From Lates calcarifer (lineage: Eukaryota; Chordata; Actinopteri; Centropomidae): a DNA stretch of 64,000 nt. Positions 21,452 through 34,252 of this stretch are shown here, in pieces (the first letter of the stretch is position 1; each line of letters opens with the position of its first letter). The stretch is taken from assembly GCF_001640805.2 (NCBI RefSeq), contig NC_066851.1, forward strand, positions 1,433,971-1,497,970, written 5' to 3'. The notes under the pieces were generated by a model, which searched no databases, had not been told where the DNA came from, and worked only from the letters and a program-made list of their open reading frames with translations. A program made the translations under genes and the position numbers.

Positions 21452-21472
21452 GACACACACACACACACACAC
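21452..21472. repeat. (CA)n microsatellite
   Basis: About ten CA units. Confidence 0.93.
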
Positions 21473-21484
21473 TGGCACAAGGTT

Positions 21485-21625
21485 TTAATAAACATGTCTG
21501 GAAAAATTAACTTTGAATCCAGAGCTTTTCATGTTGGCCCACATGCTCAACAGGCCCCTTCCATTTTTATTGCCAGCTTGTTAAGTGTCTTCTGGCAGAG
21601 TAAGGGAAAGAGAACAAGCCTGTTT
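21485..21625. promoter_or_regulatory. Candidate conserved non-coding element (K)
   Basis: A short, balanced, repeat-free block just after a CA tract, with TTTTTATTGCC, AAAAATTAAC and GCTTGTTAAGTG words. The frame 21494-21802 is open for 102 codons but shows no domain. Weak case. Confidence 0.2.
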
Positions 21626-22989
21626 CAGCCGGTAGGCCCAAAAATGCCTCCTCACCACCCAACCAGCCAATTACACACAAACCAATTCATCACTTTTAAC
21701 AAAATCATTATTAACATAAATGTTCTGTCTCCTTCTAGCTGGAATCAAAATAGATTAAATGTAGTTGGACAAATGGGAGCAGAGAGGCAGCTGTCCAGTT
21801 AACAGACCAGTGTATCACCCAGTCTACCTGCCTTCAACCACTTCCTGAGGAGTTCAAGTTAGTGCATGTCTGACAATAATGTACATGACTGTAAATGTAG
21901 AATTTAGTAGGTATACAGATTTTATGTACATTTTACACTGATATTCCCCCAAGATCTGTTTTTTTTTTTTTTTTTACTCATGAGAATTTTTTTTTCCATT
22001 CTTTCCTTCTCCATTACAATTGATTTTCCCATTATGGTAGTTTTAACCATGTGTGTGTTGTACACATGTGTAATGTTGTTTTAAAAGAACACTACTGAAA
22101 ATGCATCTAGTTTGTTAAAGGCTACTTAAAACAGAAATATTTAATAGTACAATGTTTTTGCACCATCCCAGTCTTTACAAATGGAGTAAACTGCACAACA
22201 TATTATGTTGCAGGGGATTTTTTCATTTGACTTATTTAATGTCATTGGGATTTTGAGAGGGATTCCCTTACTTCTATAATAAATTCCACATGGCATAAAC
22301 AAAGGATACTACAAACAAGATGACAGACTCAAAGATGACTGCTTGGACAGAATGGCATATGAGGGAGAGAGAGAGCGTGTTGCTTTGACTACAACCAGTT
22401 CATGTAGGATAAAGGTGCCAGGTAAAAAGAGTTGATAATGTAGTTGACATAGTAGTTACTGGATGTACCTCCAGTCCTATGTGCATGAACATAACAGCAT
22501 CAACTTTGCGGTGTGGCTCTCCCATAACATATCCATAAATATACATCACAACAATAAAGTTTGGTGAATGTATAAAAAAACAATACAATACATTGACAAA
22601 AGTTAGAGTCTTGTGCTTAGTCATGCTACGCTATGCCCATTTAATGTTACTACATCCATGGATGGAAAGGTGTGTTCTGACATGCTGCTTTGTTAAATCT
22701 AGGAGGCCCTACACAATGCTAATATTTATGGACCACACCAAGGCTTTAATGTGTAACCTTAATCCTACATGGTGCTTTCTCCTCTCTAAGATGCTACTGC
22801 AGTTAAATCACCGTGGATGCATGCACAGATAGATAAAAATACCTCACATTTACCTCTCATTTCAAACTTTAAAGCACATATGGCACTCTTCCCTAAAGAC
22901 CCCTCATATTACATCCTAATGGCTTCTGCGCACACACCCAACACACTCGCTAAACCAAATTCACACAGCTGTCACAAAAGACCCCATCC
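21626..22989. other. Intergenic, no gene seen
   Basis: Includes a 17-bp poly-T at 21959-21975 and A+T-rich sequence. No repeat family recognised. Confidence 0.5.
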
Positions 22990-23340
22990 AAACTAGCACC
23001 TCTTCTTCCTTGTGATTATGGAGAGCATGTTGGCAGGAGGCGCTGGCCTAATAGCCATTTAGCTGATTCCAGAGAGGAGATATTGGGGGAAAGTTGGTGG
23101 CGAAGTGCTTTCATTCTGACTGCCAGCGACGGAGAGCCCCGGCTGCCTTCCATCTCCTGAATGAGAAGCAAATTATTCCAAATCATTTGGGAGCAAGAGG
23201 CAGAAGCAACCCCTTTTATTTTTTGGATGCATTAACAATGTTTTCAGTCACTTTGTTGGCGGCATCAAAAAGGTGGGCCCTGCCAAAGATTAGCTGGATA
23301 AATTGCCTAATTGATCCATTCACTTTTTAACTGATGCTTT
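22990..23340. promoter_or_regulatory. Candidate conserved non-coding element (C)
   Basis: About 350 bp of balanced sequence with GCAAATTATTCCAAATCATTTGGG-like A+T cores (in 23168-23191), ATTGCCTAATTGATCC (23302-23317) and GGAGGCGCTGGCCTAATAGC (23036-23055). No simple repeat or transposon. A 78-codon frame (23094-23330) runs through it without a domain. The sequence ends sharply at purine-rich DNA and a (CA)n tract. Conservation is inferred, not shown. Confidence 0.35.
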
Positions 23341-23399
23341 ATTAAGAGGCTCTGGAGTGAGGAAGGGAGGTGGGGAAAGGATGGGGATTGCTGCTTTGG

Positions 23400-23401
<2 letters not shown>

Positions 23402-23430
<29 letters not shown>

Positions 23431-23431
23431 A
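23402..23431. repeat. (CA)n microsatellite
   Basis: Fifteen CA units. Confidence 0.97.
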
Positions 23432-25894
23432 GCTCATTTGTGTATTTTAGCTATGAAACAGTGCAGGACAAAGACAACAGTGCGTGATTGGAGGCATTAG
23501 AGTCCACAGTATGAACAATCAGGTATACTGCATTTTCCTCACATTACCCCAGTGAATTTATTTATGAATAAACACCAACACACAAATGCATCTGTCATCC
23601 ATTAAGTTTCCCAGGTTTTCCTCAGTCAGGTTATTCATGGAGGTATCAACACACTTCATCATAATCAGTCTTCTTAACTGTTAGCATATTAAAATGCTTT
23701 AATCCCTGCATAAATATTGGAGAGCTTACACTATTAAGGTGATGAATGGAGGATGTACAGTGGGAACACCTTGAATTGTAGAGTGACTCTAGGCCAACAT
23801 GTTTCTGACCCAGTCTGTACTCAACTCACTGGTGGCAGATGCACACACTTAACACAAACATTACAAAAATATATCACTGATATTTGAGAGGTCTTGGTGT
23901 ACAACATGTAAGGTTTCTCTTGTTATTATGATCACTGTAAATCTTTAGACAGAGAAATGATGATGTCGTGGGTGCTGATGTATGGGCTCACATTCATCAC
24001 TTTAAACGAATGAGGATTTTGCTCTACATCTTCTGGACATGTACAAAGCTGGTGACAGGTGACAATATGTCAGTGTTGTGTGTTCAGCTAGTTCCACTGC
24101 CTTAACTTACAAACAAAATTAATTATTCCTGCTTTAACTGAGAGTTCTTAAAATTTTGAAGGTATTCCTTTTTAATTAGTGCAGAGCCCCTCTGGGTTCA
24201 CCTGAAAAAAAAAAGTCATGTCTAAATCTACTCTTGGTTTACAAATCTGTGTCCACAGTTTATAAACCATTTTCTCTGATTTGCAATCCATGCCTGCTTC
24301 TGTTTTTGCAGTCTGTGTGCACAGATTTGTAAAGCACAATTTACACATGGCCCTTTCTTTCACAGCTGACCCCAGGGGGCTCTGTAAACTGGAATTAGTT
24401 TGTGGGGTTGAATGCTGTATGCAGATGCTGTAGATTTTGTAATATTAAAGCTGCATTAACTGATTTTTTAAAAATGTTTTTGCCATCTACTTTGTTTTGG
24501 TCTCCACCAAAAAATTAAAAAAAGTGGCTTTATCAGAGATCTGTTTTCCCCCTCTGACTTTTTTCCAGGGATAAAACCAAAACAATGAATGAAAGATGCT
24601 TAAAAAGTTCTCCAGAGATGAGGGAAACTACAGAGTTCTCTGTGGGTTTGTCACTCATTTGTTTCATCATTATTAGAACAATACAAAATAAGACAATTTT
24701 CATAAATAAAACCATTCGTGATTCTCTGTAGTATTGTACTGGCCAACATGGATGTCCACTCTAATTTTTTTTGACACAATATGACAAGCATGTTGGAGAT
24801 CAGGTCTTTTTCTCCTATAAACTACAGTCACCTCATTTGTGTTTCAGATTGTATTTAACAGGCTTTTTAAAGTTGACTCTCTGCATCTGAATTCACTCAA
24901 ATGCTCTTTGACATGGTAGAGACATGACTGTTGTATTTCTTCCTGCTCTGTGGTGACGCTGTGGTTGGCTGGTTGGTGACAGAATGACTGGAAGCATTTC
25001 AAATTAAGTAGGTGAAGAGGAAAGTAGGAAGTGTTCCTGGTTTCCTTCCTGTAGTGTGACACACACTAATGTTCAGTCATTCCTACAAACCTGAGGCAAA
25101 GACTGGTGTCATGTTTTCTGAATTCCCCTATTCTTGTCTTTTCACATGTGACAGGCGCTACACAATTACATGTTCCGGACTGACGTGAATTTACTAAAAA
25201 AGTGAAAGACATCAGATCTGTTCCCTACAATTTAGTCAATTTAGCGACCACGGGCAATGTTTTAAAATTAGAGTGAAAGTACTTAGCTAAGTGTATCCTC
25301 AAGAATTCATCTGATGCAAGTCAAAGTTTGTCTAATTCCTGTAATTTCTGAAAGTATGGCACTTGTTACAGTCAGCGTAATTAATGTGATTGATGAAAGA
25401 GGAATGTGAACATTAGAGAAATAGGTACAATAAGTACAAGCTGATTTTAACTCCTGCAAATACTCTGAAACTGTTCTCATGTCATCAATCTATGGCACTC
25501 AGTGCATTCAAGGAGTCAATCTGTGATGAAGTGTTGTCATTAAGCAGATTTTTTAATGCTCCACATGTCTCAACTTCTGCTTCCTGCATCTCCTAGAATA
25601 CCTGTGAATAATCCCTAGAGAAGGGACATGAACATGTAGCATTGAGCTTGGGACTTTATGTGCACACAGGGAGAGACATAGTGATAGTGGTAGCAGAGGC
25701 TTTGTGGTTGAAAAAATGTAAGCATCACACTTGAGACAAAACAACATGTTTTTGCTGCATTGCATTATGGTCTACTGAGGATACTGGCAGTGGAGGAAAT
25801 ATCTGTTTCTCTGTATGACTGGTTAATGAATGTTGATGCAGACGTTTTATGTCCTTTGCCTCAAGAATAATGGATATCAATACCGTCACTGTCC
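23432..25894. other. Intergenic, no gene seen
   Basis: A+T-rich with short frames only. ATATTAAAGCTGCATTAACTG at about 24443 vaguely resembles the start of the 18704 repeat but is too short to call. Confidence 0.45.
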
Positions 25895-26335
25895 TGATCT
25901 TTTCTCACCTTCAGTTTCTCATCTGGTTCGAGTTAAAGGGCCTGGGTATGTTCTTCATGTGAATACCAATCGGATCGTGGGTGGGACTCATAAAATGATT
26001 GATCCAAGGCCTGGGGTATCTGCAGAGTGCTGCAGTGGAGCTTTCCAATAGAATGGGACCACCCCATGTTTCAGAACCAGGAGTGGGTTTGGACGAGGCT
26101 ACAGTGTCTGCAGAGTTCTGCTGAATTGACATTGCTATGCTGCTGGACTTGGCAGAAGTTGAAGACAGCCTCCTCAGTTTCCCCCCTCCTCTTAAATCCA
26201 TGGTGACACTTCCCTGGATCTGGATCCCATTAGGAGCCTGTCCCACTAGGCCACTGGTGAGTAGGGCCAGGGATTGTGGATGGAGTCAGAATTGTGCTTT
26301 GGAGGCTCTGCGTCAGCTCACATCTACTGTCTAAG
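25895..26335 (-). other. G+C-richer island with 111-codon frame, unknown
   Basis: The block is richer in G+C than its flanks and carries a minus-strand open frame (25911-26246, 111 codons). The frame is Ser-rich with RRLSSTSAKSSSIAM and SETWGGPILLESSTAALC stretches, and it is flanked by a GGTGAGTA donor-like word on the opposite strand. I recognise no domain. It could be a fragment of an unfamiliar transposon ORF, a pseudogene or chance. No start context, intron signals or downstream polyadenylation site support a gene on the minus strand. Confidence 0.25.
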
Positions 26336-26503
26336 TCACACATCTGCTACAACACTGCTTCTTCTCTCTCTTTTTCTCATACTAATAGTCTGTGAAATGG
26401 TCATGTCAATTGGATGCTGCCTTACTTAGGACCCACAACCTGTGTAAGACAACAGACATCTGGCAGCATAACATAACAAAACAAAACAAACAAACAAAAA
26501 ATC

Positions 26504-26660
26504 CCTATGTGTTACATTAACGCACATCTCTCCGGACAATCACCGCCACCTTCAAACATTTGCACTCTACGCTTTACATTTTAATTATCTATATTTAAAA
26601 ATGAAAAAAAAAAAAACATGAACAAAGGAATATACATTTAAAAAGTAAGGCCATGATCAG
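26504..26660 (+). mobile_element. LINE-A 3' untranslated fragment
   Basis: Reverse complement of 947-1045: words CATTAACGCACATCT, GGACAATCACCGCCACCTTC, CATTTGCACTCTACGCTTTA and CATTTTAATTAT occur in mirrored order. The sense strand is plus here, opposite to the copy at 800-1860. Neither coding region nor the TTCTGA-repeat terminus is retained. (CAAAA)n-like sequence precedes it (26470-26500). Confidence 0.85.
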
Positions 26661-29600
26661 GCCAGGGTATAGACCCAAGTCAATATTAGTGCAGCTTTTC
26701 AGTGGTTGCCCTGTTTCTGCATGACAGATCAATAACATTAGTTTTGCTGTCCTCGCAGAGCCAGTAGGGCAATACTGTTTTGTCTTCTTTGTTCCTGGTG
26801 TAGTGTTAGATAGACTTGGAGGAGAGCTGTGAGTATTGCTGTCTGCAATCTGTGCTCTGTTGATCGTTCTGCCAAGAATTTTATAGACACTAACACTGAT
26901 AACAAAAATTTGTGAGCACAGTGGGATTGATGCATAATTTGAAATGCTGTCCCAGGCGAAGTTACCTTCCTTGCTAGCTAACTTACAAATCTACAGGCCT
27001 GTCTTAGGTCACTGTAGCTCTGTAAAAACAAGCTAAACCACTAAATCTTGCTAGTTTTTACTCTTATGTGGCAGATGCTGTGTTTATGTGCATGTCATTC
27101 ATTTGATGATGTTTGTTTTGCTTCAGCTATGAAACAGCAGATGCACACAGTTCCACCATTTTCTTCCTTGGCGAGTTGTCCGTGTCACTTTCCATTGTGA
27201 TGTGTGTCCACAAGTTTGGGGTGTGGAGCCTCAGTAGGAATATAAAGGGATGGGTGTGTGTTTGAATATTAAGAGTCTTTCTCTAGGACGCCTTACTCTG
27301 TCTTTAATGAACTGCTGTTGTTTTGAGAGGGTACCATGAAACAACACAGAGTTAACATTATCTAATCAAACTAGTGAAGCACAACCAGCTAAAATAAGAA
27401 CATTCCCATTAGATTTGGTGACTTTTATGACACCACAATTAAACCTCTCTCTCTTGAAGACAGACATCAATATTTCACTTGGCTGCAGCTTTCTGGACAG
27501 ACTGTGTTTAGTTAATGGAGACATGAATGAGCTCTTTACATGCATATGACTAACCACTGATATCAATTGTTTGTCCAGGGCTCTCTTTCTTCTGTTGTTG
27601 AGTTCAACAGAGTGATTTTACCTCAGTGTGTGATCTTCTAATGCTTAGGTTTCATGGTTTATTTCAACAACTTCCATTAAAAGAATGATACCAGAGGTAT
27701 ATTTTGATTTATATTATTGTGATGACAGAAGCCTGAAAAATGATAATGATTAATAATAAAGTGAGTAATAAAGCAAGTCAATGAAGTCTAGTTTGACTTT
27801 TTTTAAATGTTCATTTTGTAAACCTTGTATTTACTGTATGTAAAAAAGTTAGGTTATAATGTCACATATATGCATATTAACACATGATCTAGTGACATCT
27901 GGCGATTATTTTGAGCAGGCTTCAGCTACTAAAAATGGTTGGCAACACTGTATCCAGTTTATGGGTTCTTAGTTGAGACATTATGTTGGAATAAGAAAAG
28001 GCATTTTATTAGGTGACAAAGAGGAAACCTTGTAGCCTTAGGATACCATACATTATGTTATCTCTCATGTGTCAGCTTCAGCTCAACTCATATTCAGAGT
28101 ATCCTTAAAGGTTTAGTGAGGACAGACTGCATACATGTGTATGTTGTGCAGAAGGGCAAGAGGGTTTCCTTTTGCTGCTAATGTCCTCTGCCTAAAACTA
28201 ATAAATATGTCATCAATTTCTATGATGAAGAAATTCTTACAAAGAACATTATATTATTGGTTCAACATATTCTCCAGCATATCCACAGTCTTATTTAATG
28301 GTCTCTGTTACTGCTTTGTCTATCTGTTCTCTGAAGGACAAAGACCGCAGCTTGATCTCCCATCAGGCCACTGTATCCTCCATGTGAAGCACTCAGGGCT
28401 CAGACCCCCAGTGAATCACCAATCACTTTGTGTTGTTTTTGAGCGAGGGAGGGAGTGTGAGGGGTATTAAACGGATAGGGGGAAGGTCAAAGTCCAATCT
28501 CTCGTCTGCCGTTCTGTCCCTCCAAGCTCTTATCCGCTGCTGTCAGTGTCCACTGACTGACGTCTTCGCTCAACGGTCAGGTCCTGGCAGCCATGCCGCA
28601 ACAACGCCACCTGATACACAACTAACACAACAACAACAACTACATAAACACAGGGACTGAGTGATGCCCAAACCTATAGCCTCCCTATCAGCCATCCATT
28701 CTTCTATCCATCCATCTAGTCATCCACCCATACCTCCCTCAGCCTGCTGGTTGACTTTGCTCTGGTCACTCTTTACCACCAGACAAACTGACAGCTGCCC
28801 CTCTTTGTTTGGAAGGAAAGTCAGGTTAAACTCCAGGCTAAAGTTTTCAGATGAGTCCAACTGAGTGTGGCCTGGTTTTGTGACAAGGTCACTGCACAGT
28901 AGAGCAGAAAAGATTCAACAGAAAGAGCACTTCTCAAGAGCAGTAGCTGGTTTACAGCTGGTTAGTTAATAGTATCTTACTGGTAACAACTTTGAATTTA
29001 CTGAAGATCAGCAGCTTGGGAAATATTGTGCTGAAACACAGAGCCAGACAAGCATAGATATGACTTTCTAAGAAAGAGTAATATATTTTAAAGCTCTTTA
29101 AGTGAATAGGTTAGGGTCAGGGTTGAAGAGAAGCTTAAAGAATAGTTGATCTTTAAATTGGTGTTAATTTTGACATCTAAAAAGAAAGAATTTTGAGATC
29201 AGTGCAGGGCTTCCACTGCATATTCCATTTCATAAGTCAACACCCTGAGATGTGCAGAGGAGGACTTCTGAAGAGGCAAAGTGTTTGCTAATCAGTGCAT
29301 AGGTCAGCATGTAACAGAATATTTTTGGCCAGTGGGATTGGGCTGTGCTTTGATCAAGGGGGAGTATTCTGTTTGAACGAATCATTTGGCTCAAGGCAGT
29401 AGAACTTCCTGGAGACAAAACAGTTCAGAGTGGGCAGCTGGAGGGTTAAGATCATGGTGTTTAAGGGAATTGGTTGATGTTTCAGAACAAGATTTCTCAA
29501 ATTATTTCATATCAAATAGACCCACATCAGACAACAGACTCTCAATCACTGTAATTCAGTCCAAGATGACCATTTTGGCAGACTGTTTATTTTTTAAGTA

Positions 29601-29930
29601 GAGAGAAGACTGGTCTTGGACAACTGACTTTAGATCATTGCTTGCTAACCCAACATGTACTATTCAAAGAGATCTGAGATTTATTTATTTAGACATCAGT
29701 CAGTCACTGTATAGGGAGAGTCTGTTATAACTGATTGTAACCCCTTTTTTATTATTAATTATTATTAAAAGAGCATAATGTCAACAGTATTAGTTGTGAC
29801 TTTAAGACAGAATAGAATAGTAGTTTTTAGAATTGTATTTTTAGAAGGGGTCACAAGGTTATAATAAAACGTTCATTACATTTTCTATTCTTTATTTCAC
29901 TTTATTTCACCATTTCATCATTTACATCTG
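26661..29930. other. Intergenic, no gene seen
   Basis: Mostly A+T-rich. A G+C-richer patch at 28430-28640 (GAGGGAGGGAGTGTGAGG, AACGGATAGGGGG) has frames of 76-111 codons that show no domain. CATCCATTC-type words occur at 28690-28735. Nothing else recognised. Confidence 0.45.
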
Positions 29931-30268
29931 GGGCAGCACAGTGGTGCAGTGGTTAGCACCCTCACCTCACAGCAAGAAGGTTCCAGGTTTGAGCCCCAGT
30001 TTGCTCTGTGTTGGAGTTTGCATGTTGTGTGCAAACTCCACACAGTTGTGTGCCTGTGCCTGCGTGGGTTCTCTCCAGGTACTCCAGCTTCCTCCCACCA
30101 TCCAAAGACATGCACAAGAGGCTAATTGGTGACTCTAAATTGCCTGTAGGTGGTTGTTGGTCTATATATGTTGGCCCTGCAATGGACTGGCGATCCCCAC
30201 CTCTTGCCCAATTGCTCCAGCCCCCCACGACCCTTAACAGACAAGCAGTATAGATAATGGATAGATGG
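29931..30268 (+). mobile_element. SINE-2, near full length
   Basis: Starts GGGCAGCACAGTGGTGCAGTGG. Box A-like TGGTGCAGTGG (29942-29952) and a degenerate box B GGTTTGAGCCC (29986-29996) mark a tRNA-like head. The body has GGAGTTTGCATG, CTGCGTGGGTTCTCTCCAGG, CTTCCTCCCACCATCCAAAG, GACATGCA, CTAATTGGTGACTCTAAATTG and CAATGGACTGGCGATCC; the end has CGACCCTTAACAGACAAGC and GATAATGGATAGATGG. This is one of the commonest teleost dispersed repeats. Truncated relatives lie at 5766-5832, 12050-12330 and 51785-51846. Confidence 0.88.
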
Positions 30269-31107
30269 ACCATTCACATCTATTCAGCCCATGACTTGAA
30301 GTAATCTCATTTCTAGAGCCTAAGGTTGACTCTCTCATAGAGCCTTAGAACCATTTTCAGGAAAACAAAACCTTAGCACCTTCTAAGTGTAAGGTGGAAT
30401 CCTTGCTGTAGATGCTAATAAAATGTGTAAAAGTCCACTTTGATTCTATCTGAGGATGAATTATTCCTGTCTCTCTTTCTGCCTCTCATTCTGTACTCTC
30501 ATTTGCATAATGTGGGGGGACCTTTATGGACCAAACTAAAGATTCATTCTAACTCTAATCTGAACACTAAATCCTAAACTTGATTCTGTATTTGTGAAGA
30601 CATTTATAAAAGACACCTTATAAAAACTGAAAAAAACAGGACTCACACAATCTGAGTGTGTCCTGTTAATAAGTGTCTCATTGAAATGCTGCAACAGTTC
30701 CTTAGCTGGGCTTGAGGGCTGACAGTGCTGGTCACCGCACACCAGACCTCACCTATACAGAGGGCATACAGAGATCCTAGCTGATTGATTGGAGTGGCTC
30801 TCTGCTCATTCATTAGCCAGTGCTCCTATCAGACAAGTCTTGCAGCTACCTATATGTAGACAGCCCTTTTTCATCAGTGTGTAGTCCCTGCCACACACAC
30901 TTCACCAGCTTATTAATGACATTTCAAACATTATTATTGCAGGGGATTATGGATATCCTATCTCCTTTAATCTCCTGACAAACCCTTTTACTGTTTTTAC
31001 TGGATCTTTCTTTCTAACTCTATATCATCCATACTTGTCTTTATTATGTTTTTCGTTGTTCTTTTCCCCCCATCTTCTCTTTTTTATCAGCTGCAACAGC
31101 AGGGCTG
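30269..31107. other. Intergenic, no gene seen
   Basis: No recognisable feature. Confidence 0.5.
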
Positions 31108-31173
31108 TTTTTTTTTGTTTGTTTGTTTGTTTTTTTTTGTTTGTGTGTGTGTGTGTGTGTGTTTGTGTGTGTG
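31108..31173. repeat. Poly-T / (GTTT)n / (GT)n tract
   Basis: A T run, four GTTT units, another T run, then about fourteen GT units with one GTTT break. Confidence 0.95.
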
Positions 31174-31255
31174 CCTGTTATGTCAAAATGTGGTCCCGGA
31201 GACACCTGTATCAGGAACCACAGAGACAGTTTTAAGTACTTTGGCAGGTGTTAAG

Positions 31256-31284
31256 ATGTGTGTGTGTGTGTGTGTGTGTGTGTG
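31256..31284. repeat. (TG)n microsatellite
   Basis: About fourteen TG units, 80 bp after the previous GT tract. Confidence 0.96.
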
Positions 31285-32210
31285 ACATAGAAACACCACG
31301 ATTTTAAAGGCATGTAGTTCAGATCAAAGTCTGAAGATTGGTGTGGTCTGACACATGAGTACAAAATTCTCATGTGATAATTTAGTAATAACTATGTAAT
31401 AATGCAGTAATAACTAGAGTGGTCATGGACCAAAACGTCAACTGGTTGATGGGCATTGGCACCTCAGATAGAGGGATCCCATGTGCAAGACAACAGACAA
31501 TCACTTCAAATGTTTGCTAAATAAAAGGAAAAGCTACTTTAACTATTGAAAAGTTTCTATACCATGAAAAACTACAGCTACTTCAGGTTTGATTAAACAT
31601 TCAAGTGACCACAACTGGCCGTGTTTGTGATTTGGAAGTCAGTGAAGAATCACAAAACCCTTCTTTAATTTAATAAAAAAGTTACTCAAATATTAAATGT
31701 CTACAAATTAAGAAAATTTTGATTCAAATTAGCAACTATCTGACAATCAAACTTGCAAATGGTGCACGACTATGTAACATTTAGTGGCAGTGTGTGTGGC
31801 AGTTTTTGACACTCAATGCTACAGACACAGTTCTATCAATAACAAAACAATGTTGAGTTAATACTGACTAAAATACAAGAGGTTGGCCAGTCCAAAGTCA
31901 GGTGAAAAAGGAGATAAAATCCAAAAACCATGAAAGATCTTCCTCCACTAACTTCTCAAAAGATAGCGATGCCCCTGGTTGCCCTTTCACCATTTCCTCT
32001 TCATCCTCCCTTGTCCTCCTCTCATTGCCCTGGCCCGTGGGGCAGAGCCGCTGTATGATGGCATTTGGAGGCTTGGTGGAGTCAGGCATCAGACAGCACA
32101 AGCTGTCTGAACTTAGGCTGTCTGCAGGGTGGAAAAGTGGCAGAGGGAAGGCCTTGGGACCCCCAGAGAGGAAGAACAAGCCAAGGGTTTTCTGCTGACA
32201 TTTCTGATGC
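31285..32210. other. Intergenic; G+C-richer 31940-32240
   Basis: The right part is G+C-richer and overlapped by a 120-codon minus frame (31898-32260) whose N-terminal proline run is the translation of the G-run at 32211-32243. The rest of that frame has no known domain, so I do not call a gene. Confidence 0.4.
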
Positions 32211-32243
32211 GGGGGGGGTGGGGGCGGTGGGGTAGGAGGGGTG
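32211..32243 (+). repeat. Strong G-quadruplex-type G-run
   Basis: An eight-G run, then GGGGG, GG, GGGG and a final GGGG separated by one to three bases, all within 33 bp on the plus strand. Confidence 0.8.
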
Positions 32244-33033
32244 GTTATGCAGCTGCCCACTGGGCTGGAGATCTGCTGCTGCTGATGCCACTGCCATTTC
32301 CATTTCTCTTTATGCAGTCTGATGTGACAGGTTAGTTTATGATCCTGTTAAATACTGTCCATTCTGTTATATGTATTAGGTAGTCATAAAATCCTTTATC
32401 AACATATAAATGTTTTCTGGGCTTGACATACAGAAGCTACTGTTCTCTCTGTCTGATTTACTGGTGGTGAAGTGAGGTTTATTCTGCAGGATGATGGAAC
32501 TTCATGCTAGTTTTGCATTAATTTGTTGTTCCTTTTTCCTCTAGCTCAGTTTTCATGGAGATAGCTGTCATCACATGACCTAATTATGGAACTTCAGTCA
32601 CATGGCAACAAACGGTCTTATGGTCCATAGAACACCTGTCCCATGTGGTCTAATGATGACTGCAATGTCATACACCAGTACCTTTTTTGGTGTCATGTCC
32701 TATTCCAAAGGTTTGTTATCATCCTGCAGAATGTGCAGCCATCACCTGTAGAATGTCTGAACTGAGTAACAGAACTGATTGGAGCATCAATAGATAATAG
32801 ATCTATCATGAAGTAGTGTTTATTTATTTTTTTATTTTTTTTAAGCAAAGCATCACACATGATTCCTGGATTTCCCAATTTACTATAGTAAGCTTGGGTA
32901 AGAGAGGCTTCATCTGCTTGCCTGCAAGTCTGACCCTGTACATGCTGCCACTGTAGCATGCACAGGGTTCTCATAGTTATCTGTGCTTTTTATCGCTGTT
33001 TTTCACCCACTCACCATAAGCACACCCATAGTT
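32244..33033. other. Intergenic, no gene seen
   Basis: No recognisable feature. Confidence 0.5.

Positions 33034-33075
<42 letters not shown>
33034..33075. repeat. Compound (CT)n-(CA)n microsatellite
   Basis: Six to seven CT units followed by about fourteen CA units. Confidence 0.95.
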
Positions 33076-33077
<2 letters not shown>

Positions 33078-33690
33078 CTTTTAGATTACTGGCATTGATA
33101 GTTGAAACTGGCTTCAGATCTGTGCAGCTAACCCCCAGTAGATCTGTTACGTCTGTATGCCTGTCTCTCATTCTGCCTGTCTCTCTGCCTTTCTGTCTGC
33201 CTGCTCGGCACTCTGCAGGAGGCCCTGTAGAGGGAAAGGAAAGGAAGGAAAAAGAGACACTGGCTGGATGAGGGTGCGAGAATTTGGCAAGCAAGTGCAT
33301 ATTAAATGTTTGTGCCATACAGGTTTGTGTTACTGACAATGGATGGGATCCATTGTATTGAATATACTGCTGTAGCTTAGCATTGGCCTGTAACAATTTG
33401 TTTCATAATGTAAAAAAGGTAAATTATTGACATTTTGTTTGTTAGTCTGTATACTAAGGTATTTCTGTGACTTCATTACCCAGAAATCCCATGATGTGAA
33501 GACTGGGTCTACTCTGTGAAGGGACAAGTGAAGTATAAAAAAAAAGGTCTCATGATCTTGATGACTTTAGCTTTTGCTTCCTGAGTTTCTTTTAATGGAT
33601 TTTTTTGAATTCCCCTTACAAACAATCAGTCAGAAGATCAAAATAAAAAAGAAAGAAGTTGTTCCATATCTTCAAGAGGAAAATTAAAAA

Positions 33691-33800
33691 GTCAAGTCAA
33701 GTCAAGTCAAATTTTATTTATATAGTGCCAATTCACAACAGAAGTTATCTCGAGGCACTGTACATATAGAGCAGGTCTAGACCGTACTCTTTATCTTATA
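33691..33800 (-). mobile_element. LINE-B 3' end
   Basis: GTCAAGTCAAGTCAAGTCAA (a pentamer tandem repeat, TTGAC on the element's sense strand) is followed by ATTTTATTTATATAGTGCC, CACAACAGAAGTTATCTCGAGGCAC and ATAGAGCAGGTCTAGACCGTAC. The same block, less the ATATAGTGCC part, is at 36957-37020. The element's own 3' end is at the low coordinate. Confidence 0.85.
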
Positions 33801-34187
33801 AAATTTACAGAGGAAAAACCCAACAAAAACAAAAAGAAACATAAGACACAGTACATCTACATACGATAACAGGCAGAAAACTTCACAGCTCTCTGCATAT
33901 CTTTTATTGAAGTCCGTCAATACCAGGGAAAAAAGAGGGAAGGAAAAATTAGGAATGATTAATACAAAAATACTCATGGTAAGTCATAAACAATACTAAG
34001 GTATTAAATGTCAAAACTATAACATGCTCAATACAATATTTGTTCAAGTCAAATGGTTAAAGTCAAAATTCAAATCAAGTCAAAGATGGGATAATAAGTC
34101 AAAAGTTTGATTATCTAATATACTGAACTGTAATTTTGGCTTTTTCATTTATACAGGTGGGCCTTTTGAGTCTAAATTAGTCAGGAT
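33801..34187. other. Intergenic, A+T-rich
   Basis: Possibly more decayed LINE-B, but no matching words. No gene seen. Confidence 0.45.
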
Positions 34188-34252
34188 TTAAAGCACTAAA
34201 ATGTAACTTTGCTGAGCAACAGCAGCCTCTGCAGCCATAAGTGGTACTTAAT
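34188..34252 (+). repeat. Dispersed repeat, copy 2 of 2
   Basis: TTTAAAGCACTAAAATGTAAC, TTTGCTGAGCAACAGCAGCC and CTCTGCAGCCATAAGTGGTA parallel 18704-18780. Sequence similarity fades after about 70 bp. Confidence 0.6.

Noticed and set aside
29931..30005. Possible second tRNA gene
   Set aside because: The tRNA-like head of SINE-2, with degenerate box B and SINE body downstream.
31898..32260. 120-codon minus frame with a proline run
   Set aside because: The proline run is the complement of the G-run at 32211-32243; the rest has no domain, and no splice or promoter context is visible.
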